From positions 11,538,339 through 11,602,338 of the forward strand of contig CM076192.1 of the NCBI GenBank assembly GCA_038277395.1: DNA of 64,000 nt, given 5' to 3'. Below are positions 57,005 to 64,000 of this stretch, piece by piece. The notes under the pieces were generated by a model that was not told the origin of the DNA, searched no databases, and was given only the letters and a program-made list of their open reading frames with translations. How positions within the stretch are numbered: the first letter of the stretch is position 1; every line of letters starts with the position of its first letter. Origin of the DNA: Dryocosmus kuriphilus. Taxonomy: Eukaryota; Arthropoda; Insecta; Hymenoptera; Cynipidae. The translations under genes were made by a program, and so were the position numbers.

Positions 57005-58055
57005 CCTACACCACCTCTGCCCTCACAGCAGTCAGTATTTCAAGCGATTTAATATTTTGAGCGCTTAGCGTTCGACTGTTTTAAGAAGCGCGCGATATAT
57101 ATGTTTAAAATGACCTTGCTTTATTCAGACCGGACGTTATCACCTTGTCTGCGCTCACGGAAGTATGTTTTGAATTTTAGACTTCATCTCGAGCGCTTAG
57201 CGTTCGGACGATTAGACCAGAGCGCGATGTACATCATTGTAATATTAACCTCACTTGATATTGATCTCACCGGGGCACCGTTTTCAACGTTATAGGAGTG
57301 ACGTTTCATTAAATTCAAATCTTGAGCGCTTAGCGTTCGGCTGTTTTTGGATGCGCGCAACATACGTCATAATCAAACTCGCATTTAGCACTGAGCTCAC
57401 TCTGCCGTCGCCTCTTTCGTTCCAGCACATATGGAGATTCATTGTTTTCACGAAATTGAGCGCGTAGCGCCGTGTAGCGCAAAAACTGTCCATTTTTCCT
57501 AATTTTTTTTCCGGATCTTTCATTAGGCCCTTATAATCTACAGATTTACCAAGTTTCAGCCAAATAAACTGAAACCCATTTTCCTGTACATTTGGTGCGG
57601 GGTCCTTTAAGAATGTTGTCGAAACAGTTCATTAATTTATATTTTTGTCAATTTTCGTGTTTTTTAATTTCAGTATTTAGTTTTGTATTTTTTCATGAAT
57701 TCTTATTTGCCCTAATTATAAAAAACTTATAATTATTGATTGATCAATTATAAAAAAATAATAATAATACCATTATTTTCTAGTTCTTTATTTGTTTATA
57801 ATCTCTCCCTTTTACGGGTTTGAGAGTCTTTACATAACCATTACATGTATTCTTACAAACAAGCCTTATAATATCTTACGAACTAACGCTTCAACTCGGA
57901 TTACATTATTCCTCTTATTTCTAAACGCTTGCGACTTTGCCCTGGGCTTCCGTTTCCTCTTAGCATTCTTAATTTCATAACTTGACTCTAGTCCGCAACA
58001 CTATTTTGGAAATATTCCTTTTTCGGCGACACATTTTTTTTCCGACCCTGTGCAC

Positions 58056-58062
<7 letters not shown>

Positions 58063-58095
<33 letters not shown>

Positions 58096-58113
58096 TTCTC
58101 TCTCTCTCTCTCT
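58063..58113. repeat. (CT)n microsatellite
   Basis: TCTCTC repeats with two small interruptions, in the 3' part of the LINE. Confidence 0.85.
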
Positions 58114-58399
58114 GTCTCAAATATTCCAGCTTCTTCATCCATTCCTCCCACTGACCATTTTCATTTAGAATCCATTTTATTTTCTCTTCTGTACTCTCCC
58201 CTCCCCCTTCGTCACCTGTACACACCTCTCTAACACATGCAACCATGTTTCCTTTTCATACCCTCATACTCTACATACATTCTGTTCTGCATTCATCCAA
58301 TACCTGCATGCTCTAACACCCTCTCCCATTCTGAATCTCACTACTCTATTCCATTTGTTCTCCTTTTTAATTTTTTTCAGGTACTCTGGTTCCCCCTGC

Positions 58400-60255
58400 C
58401 CCTTAACCATTCTTTACCAGCTGCTGTATCTCGAATCTACGATTTTTCCCCATCTTTCCTCCCCTTGTCTTGCCTTCAATTCTTGCTCTATTTCCTCCCA
58501 CTCTCTATCCCTCACTTGCATGTCACATTCACACCTCCTTTCATATCTCTCATCCTCCCATTTCGAATGCCCCACGTTACCCCTCTTCTCTTTATCCATA
58601 ACCTCCCTGGCACACGCTTGTGCAATTTTGCTTCCCTCTCCCTTCTTAGTTTCTCTTCGAACTTCCAGACTCTTTTCACTTGCCTGACCACCATTTTTTC
58701 TCGTCCTATTTCTTCCCTTAGCATATAACCTGGGCAGCTCCAGCTCACTCCCATCACCCATCTCAGAAATCTCTCATGCAAACTTTCCACTCTTTTATGT
58801 TCTTTCCATCCCCAAATTTCCACTCCATAGCTTCACAATGACCATACTAACACATCAAACATCCACACTCTCATCTTCCAGTCATCCTTAAACCTTCTTT
58901 TTCCTATACCCCATACTTGTCCCATTACTTTGCTCGCACATTCTAATCTCTTTCTCACCTGCAGCTCGCTTCCTCCTCTCGTTTCGAACCAATATCCTAG
59001 GTAGCAAAATTCATCCACCAACTCCACCACCACGCTATTTTTCTTCCATTCGTACATTAAACTGCTCCTTTTATTTCTGAAACACATCATCTTGGTCTTG
59101 TTCACATTCACTGTTAAACCCTTTTCTCTCACATATTCTTCGAACACTTTCATCAACAAATTCATACCTCTTTCATCATCCGCTACTAGCACTACATCAT
59201 CTGCATAAGCTAGTGAATACATATTGCCTGTTCCTAATACTGCCCCCCCCTTCTCTTTCCCCTCCAAGTTCTCCTCTAAATCTGTCAGAAGGATACTAAA
59301 CAGAAGTGGGATCAACGGACACCCTTGCCTGAGCCCCCTTGCTGTCCAGAATTCCTCACCTTTCTTATCTCCTATCTTCACTCTTATCTTAGTATCTACA
59401 AATATTTCTTTTATCCTCTCTATTAAACCTTCGTCTACTCCTCTCTCTTTCATGGCTGACCATAACACCCTCCTGTTAAGTGAGTCAAATGCTGCCTTAA
59501 AGTCCACAAACAATGCGACTAGTTTCCCTTTCTTCCGCCCTAGGTTCCCATTGACTAGGTAGTTGAGCACGTAAACGTTATCTGTGGTTCCCATCCCTTT
59601 CCGGAAACCCGTTTGATTATGTGGTATACTTTCCTTTCCTTCCACCTGTCTTACCAATCTCCTTCTAAACACTTCCGCATAAATTTTATACTCCACCGAC
59701 ATGAGTGTAATACCTCTATATTTTATCTACCCTTTTCCCCTCCCCTTTCTTAATCAACGGTACTACGAGCCCTGTCTTCCATTCCTCCGGCCATCCTTCT
59801 CCTTTCCATACCTTATTACATATCCTCCACATTTCTTCCCTCACCCCTATTCCTCCATATTTCAGTGCTTCATTTTCCAAGCCATCTTCCCCTGTTGCCT
59901 TGTATCTTTTCAACCTTGTAATCGCCTCATTTACTTCATCCCTACTAATCTCGTTTACCCTGTCCTTGTCCTTATCTACGGCCTTCCTCCCTTCTCCCTT
60001 TACCCTATATTCGACGCCTCCTAACAGCTCCTTGAAGTGCTTCGTCCATTCTTTCATTCCTATTTCTTCGTGTATACTCTTCTTTCCTCCTCTTTCCCTA
60101 TTTATCACTTCCCATTCCCTCCCTTCTTCTACTGCTCTTTCTACCTCTTCCATGTACCTTTCTTTCTCCTTCTGTCTTTTCTCCTTTATCATTCTTTCGT
60201 GCTCCGTCTTTCTCCTGTTGAATTCTCTCCTTTTTGCATTTACCCTTTCCTCCAT
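58400..60255 (-). pseudogene. LINE reverse transcriptase and C-terminal region
   Basis: This is the polymerase that would copy LINE RNA into the chromosome. The upstream part (60255-59716) contains KRYKATGEDGLENEALKYGG and WPEEWKTGLVVPLIKKGEG, the first RT blocks. A frameshift near 59710-59725 follows. The next part (59702-58833) contains NQTGFRKGMGTTDNVYVL, LFVDFKAAFDSLNR, GLRQGCPLIPLLFSILL and the catalytic SLAYADDVVLVADD. The C-terminal part (58823 to about 58512 and beyond, shifted again) shows EIWGWKEHKRVESLHERFLR, a block common in insect LINE proteins. The three frames and stops make it a pseudogene. The RT active-site residues themselves are intact. Confidence 0.85.
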
Positions 60256-60649
60256 TTTCTTATATTCTCCTTCATCTTATCTTTACTTTCCGTGCATTCT
60301 TCATCCCATCAACCTCTCCTATGCCTCTCTTCTGTTTCTCTCGGTCTCACCTCTTCCCTTACCTTATCAATCACTCTTTTTAGTTTTCCTAGCAGCGTGT
60401 CTACTCCTTCCTCTTACAAACACCCTATCTCCTCGTTTCCTATTTTTTCTCTAAATTCTCTCAAGTTTTCCTCCCACCAACTTCCCTTTTTCAATTTCCT
60501 TTCTCTCTTTCTTTTCCTCTTCCCCCTATTGCATTTTTGGCCACCACATCTCATTGTCGCGATTACCGGAAAGTGTTCTGAGTCTATCACGTTGCCCACT
60601 TCCATTCTAACCATCAGCTTCCTTATTCTTTCTTCTACTAGAATGTAAT

Positions 60650-61290
60650 CTATTACGGTGTCCCTTATACCTGCGTACGTATATTCCCCTTCTTCACCCG
60701 CCTTTGTATTGCCATTACAAATGAACTAACTATCCCGCTTCTCCCAACAAGTCTAGTAGCCTTCTTCCCTCCCGATCCGTTTCCTTTTGTTTCGAGTTTC
60801 TTATGAACCTCTCCTTTTCTCTTTCCCAAACCTTTCCTCCTTGTTCCCCTGTCCATGCATTCAAATCTCCTCCTATTAGGACCAGCCTCTCTTCTTTTTC
60901 CTCTGTCCATTTCCTTATTGTTTTCCATACTTCCTCTTCTCTTCTTCTTCTGTACACGCATACTAGATCCACAATAACTTTTCCTAATTTTATTCTTCTA
61001 TTCATTGTTCCATCCGTTTCATCTATATACTGTCCATTCTCATCCTGTACCGTCAGTTCCTTTCTTACCCCTGACACCATGCGACCCATTCCTCTTCCTT
61101 TCACGTGCTCCTTTCTCGCTGCTTGTATCTTCCACTCATATGCTTTCGGTAATATTTTTTCATACCTTTCCACGTCTTCTCATTCACCCATGGCTGATTC
61201 ATCATTATCACATCCCACTTGTGCAATTCTCTCCAAAATCTTTTATCCTTGTTTTTTAATCCTGATACATTCGAGAACGCTACTTTGACG
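60650..61290 (-). pseudogene. LINE apurinic-like endonuclease
   Basis: This endonuclease would nick target DNA. Visible blocks are NRRIKLGKVIVDLVCVYRRR and LVLIGGDLNAWTGEQGG, the GGDxN motif of the exonuclease-endonuclease-phosphatase fold. Near the upstream end another frame reads MNQPWVNEKTWKGMKKYYRK. The frame breaks near 61180 and again near 60730. Its position between ORF1 and RT is canonical. Confidence 0.75.
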
Positions 61291-61322
61291 TCGCTCTTTT
61301 TGCTTTTCTTCCTTTATTCCTT

Positions 61323-62547
61323 TCATCCATTTCTTTTTGCCGTTTTAAAACCCCCCGTGACACTTGCATTCGCCGCTTCATTCCCTTCTTTCATTGCCTC
61401 TTTCTTACTCTCTCTCTCTCTCAGCTTTTCTACTTCATCGTCCCAGTTCCATATCTCTCCGTTTACCCATATCCTGTCTCTGCCAGTCCTTACCCTATTC
61501 CCTTTACTCCTCTCAGTCCATGCCTTTTGCCCTATTAGCCACTTTATTCTACTTTCCCGCCACGTCAGATCTTCTTCGATTCTTTCATTTCTTCCTTCCA
61601 ATAATTTCTTTTTCTCCATAACTTCATAATTATCCTCCTCACTCCCTAAGTTCACCAAAAACATACATTCTTTGCCCTCTTTCTTCCCTCCTAGTCTTCT
61701 TATCCCTTCCACTCTGACTTGGGCGCCGATGTCTCTCATCAGCTTTCCAAACTCTACCTCTCCCTTTTCACTGTCCACTTTCATACCTTTCACTATTATA
61801 TTCTTTTTCCTATTCGCTCTCTCTTCCCCTTCCATTCTTCTTTCAACCTCAATCAGTCTCAATCGCCACCTTTCCTTCTGCTCATGCTTAACCCCCTCAC
61901 ACTCTCTCGCTTCTTCCAAACTTCCTTTTTCTCTCACTTTAGGCTCATTCTTTAGTTCTAGTTTGCTCACTCTCTCTTCTAGCATTTTCATGACCCTTTT
62001 CCTATCCTCCTCATTCTCTCTTTGCCTACTCTCTATGCTTTTCAATTTATTCCAAACCTTCTCTTTCTCTCCTTTACATAATTTATCCTATTCTTCCCAC
62101 TTTTGTCTCAGCTTTCTTACCTCTCCTTTTACGTCCTCTCCTTGCCTCTTCATATCATTCAGTCTTCCGCAAGTCTCCTCTCTAAATCCCTCTATAAGTG
62201 CTTCTAGGTTCTGCAACATATATTCCCTTCATCCCTATCTCTCTCCGGCGTTCTTTTTTTTGTCTTTGCCTTTTTTATGTTCTTGACCCTCTCCGTTTCT
62301 TCGCCCGCTTGCTCTCTTTCCTTTTATCATCACCCGTTTTCTCCCCTGCACTGCACAAACTCTCGCTGCTAATCGTGCTCGCCGACTGTTGCCACCCGTG
62401 TAGTAGAGCCCTCGACCCCGAGTTCGATCTAAGTCTTTCTAAATTAGTGGGCCTCCTGTGTCTATTTCCCCTTACCGTTGCTACGTAATCCACAGGCGTA
62501 GCAAACGTCTCCTCGTTACTTCCCTCTCCACTGGCCTCGTCAATCAA
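61323..62547 (-). pseudogene. LINE ORF1 (nucleic-acid-binding protein), frameshifted
   Basis: The start is probably at 62547 (MIDEASGEGSNEETF). A frame change lies between 62275 and 62045. The 62045-61323 part has a Lys/Glu/Arg-rich coiled coil (KMLEERVSKLELKNEPK, RLRLIEVERRMEGEERANRK). It is followed by an RRM-like block (KNIIVKGMKV, VRVEGIRRLGG, ECMFLVNLG) and a conserved tail (DLTWRESRIKWLIGQKA). ORF1 proteins coat the LINE RNA. Plus-strand frames here are Ser/Phe/Leu-rich shadows. Confidence 0.7.
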
Positions 62548-63084
62548 GCTACCTTCTCTCTCGCTTCTTGCTTCACTCTGCCTTCTTCTAGCATCGCCCT
62601 ATGGACTCCGTATAACCGAAATGCTGCTCTACCCTGTTAACTGACCGTTAGCCTCAGGCCCCCTTCCCTGTCTCCTCCCTTCCCCACCTGTCACTTTCTA
62701 TCCACTACAAAACTTCAAACTCTTTATCCAGAACTCTTACACTCAAAACTCTCTTACCTGTTTTTTACAAAGTATGACTTTTATACTCCTCCCTGTCCAC
62801 CTTTCGAACTCCTACTTACTGACAAAAAAAAAACCAGCGTCTCACTGAAGCGAACCTAACCTCAAAATCAACTTTCGTCAATTTCTTTATTTTTTCTTTA
62901 AATCCATTCTTTCCACCGCTCCCTTCATTCACACGTGTACTTTCACCCCAGCCCCCTTACTCACCACACCATTACCGCACTCACTCCACTTTTCACTTCT
63001 CCCCAGCCAAAAAATGATCTCACTCGAAAAACTCCGTGTATCCTCTATCGGCACTGGAAACGGAAGCCCCATTATTTCTAGTTT

Positions 63085-63535
63085 GTAAATTGATTAATTC
63101 GATCAATTATAATATCGGATATTTTTAATTTCGTTACTTTTATAATTCGGAACTTTTACTTTTCGCCAATTAAAAATCTTTTTTTTTAATTTCGAAAATT
63201 TTTATAATTCGCCAATTTGTGTTTTCAGCAATTTTAAATTTCGAGAATTTAAGAATTTGGGGGAAACTAATAATTCGTTCTTTTTATAAATCATTAATAT
63301 TATAATTCGCAAATGTAATTATTCGGTAAGTTTTAAATTCGGATATTTTCAAATGCGTGATTTGCGCAAATCGAGACTTTAATTTTTCGATAATTGAAAA
63401 TTTTGTTGTCATTTTAAATTTCGTAAATTTTATAATTCGTAAATTTTTATTTTTTGCAATTTTCTTTTTTTTTTTTTTCAATTTGTATATTCAACATTTA
63501 TTTTTTCGTAATTTTCGTTAGTCCCCCTTTCTGCT
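63085..63535. repeat. Degenerate ATAATTCG / AAATTTCG repeats
   Basis: Units of about 17-25 bp such as 'TTTTTATAATTCGCCAATTTT' recur with divergence. It resembles the TTGAAAATTC field in style but has a distinct core containing TTCG. Confidence 0.55.
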
Positions 63536-64000
63536 TGAGAATTTGAGATGTCAATATATTAATATAACAAAATAATTTCAATTCTTTCAATCAAAATTCT
63601 TGCAAATCAACTAATGTTTAAGCAGACATTTATTAACCGCACCTGCCATGAATATTATTTACAAATTACATACAATAAGAAGTGCATAAAATTCCCACGT
63701 TAAGCTGTAGGTCCCCTCATAAAGAGGCCAGTGATCTTTCGGGGAAGATGCTTCATGTCGAGGGGCATATTGCTTAGGGGTCACTGGGCGATTTTGAGAG
63801 ACTAAGGAAGTCGCTGAAGTATCGCTGTTTTTAAGGAATAGTACGTGCAAATTGTAATTGCACTCGAAAATTTGTCAAATAACAGTAACAATGCGACGAG
63901 GAAAGCTGCTTTTCAACTCCGTTGCGCTGCCATAAGTTCAGAATTCATCATAGTGTTTGTCTTACAGCTAAATATTCGGCATAACTGCAACCGGTAGTAA
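63536..64000. other. Right end of window, nothing recognised
   Basis: A 63-codon minus-strand frame (63659-63850) has no recognisable domain. No element boundary is visible before the window ends. Confidence 0.4.

Larger units (their letters stand above)
53441..57605 (-). mobile_element. DDE transposon with 550-600-bp terminal inverted repeats
   Basis: The left end starts GGACCCCGCACCAAATGTAC and the right end is its complement. Arms extend to about 54000 and from about 57005. Within each arm the palindromic string CGCTAAGCGCTC recurs four times or so, spaced 70-120 bp. The outer flanks TTCAA / TTTAA do not give a clear target duplication. The interior carries one minus-strand transposase gene (54131-56189). 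The right flank outside the gene has no second gene. Confidence 0.75.
57790..63075 (-). mobile_element. LINE (non-LTR retrotransposon), minus strand, inactive
   Basis: The purine-rich coding strand is the minus strand. Reading leftward come a leader (about 63075-62550), ORF1 (62547 to about 61320), endonuclease (about 61290-60650) and reverse transcriptase with C-terminal region (60255 to about 58400). The 3' part ends near a (CT)n tract (58063-58113) and AT-rich sequence about 57790. The boundaries are approximate because no target duplication could be fixed. Endonuclease plus RT in one ORF2 fits an R1/Jockey-like or related insect clade; I cannot settle the clade. Confidence 0.8.

Noticed and set aside
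57982..62640. Many long plus-strand frames rich in Ser, Phe, Leu and Pro
   Set aside because: They are antisense shadows of the purine-rich minus-strand LINE ORFs.

Overview
The window looks like nuclear DNA of an arthropod, most likely an insect and possibly a hymenopteran. The support is AT-rich non-coding DNA, GT..AG introns in the coding pieces, an insect-type TATA plus TCAGTT start site, and the particular set of transposons. The hymenopteran part is only an impression, from the LINE type and from degenerate repeats built on TTGAAAATTC. No ordinary single-copy host gene, tRNA, rRNA or bacterial-style operon was recognised. Nearly everything that can be named is a mobile element or its debris, often nested.

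Left third (1-19500): a decayed hAT transposase split by a foldback element (1-1783); a nearly complete hAT element with 8-bp target duplications, carrying a near-perfect palindrome in its first intron (3177-7101); a spliced Harbinger transposase that lost its catalytic glutamate region (8165-9739); inverted repeat modules (10490-11215); a minus-strand Ty3/Gypsy copy whose gag lies head-to-head with a second, plus-strand gag fragment (12128-15508); and an element with 60-bp terminal repeats (15509-16953). Next comes an unrecognised gene with its own TATA/Inr promoter, poly(A) signal, upstream tandem repeats and one in-frame stop (17280-18960). A CCAAT/CACCC-rich minisatellite follows.

Middle (19500-41750): a field of degenerate TTGAAAATTC-type repeats. 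Into it went a non-autonomous LTR element with two 394-bp LTRs and an ACTT target duplication (21133-24745), and a 1.1-kb palindrome with a 13-bp target duplication and a hammerhead-like motif in each arm (26617-27713). The start of a Maverick/Polinton type B DNA polymerase gene (29706) is interrupted by a 6.6-kb CACTA/EnSpm-like transposon (29743-36361). That transposon has two genes: a broken transposase and an undamaged six-exon DUF4806-type gene. The polymerase gene resumes at 36362 in the same phase, then decays.

Right third (41750-64000): an internally deleted mariner (41754-42490); an inverted-repeat element around a short minus-strand ORF (43725-44805); two non-autonomous CACTA-like elements with 2-bp target duplications (45638-47075 and 50530-52099), the second inside a 4-kb palindrome of 154-bp satellites; a minus-strand DDE transposase with a SWIM zinc finger between 550-600-bp terminal inverted repeats (53441-57605); and a minus-strand LINE with ORF1, endonuclease and reverse transcriptase, all frameshifted (about 57790-63075).

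The genes form no shared pathway; the window is a stack of insertions. The most unusual items are the unrecognised gene cassette at 17.3-19.0 kb, the ribozyme-like palindrome, the intact DUF4806 gene beside a dead transposase, and three CACTA-like elements with related ends but different subterminal repeat arrays.
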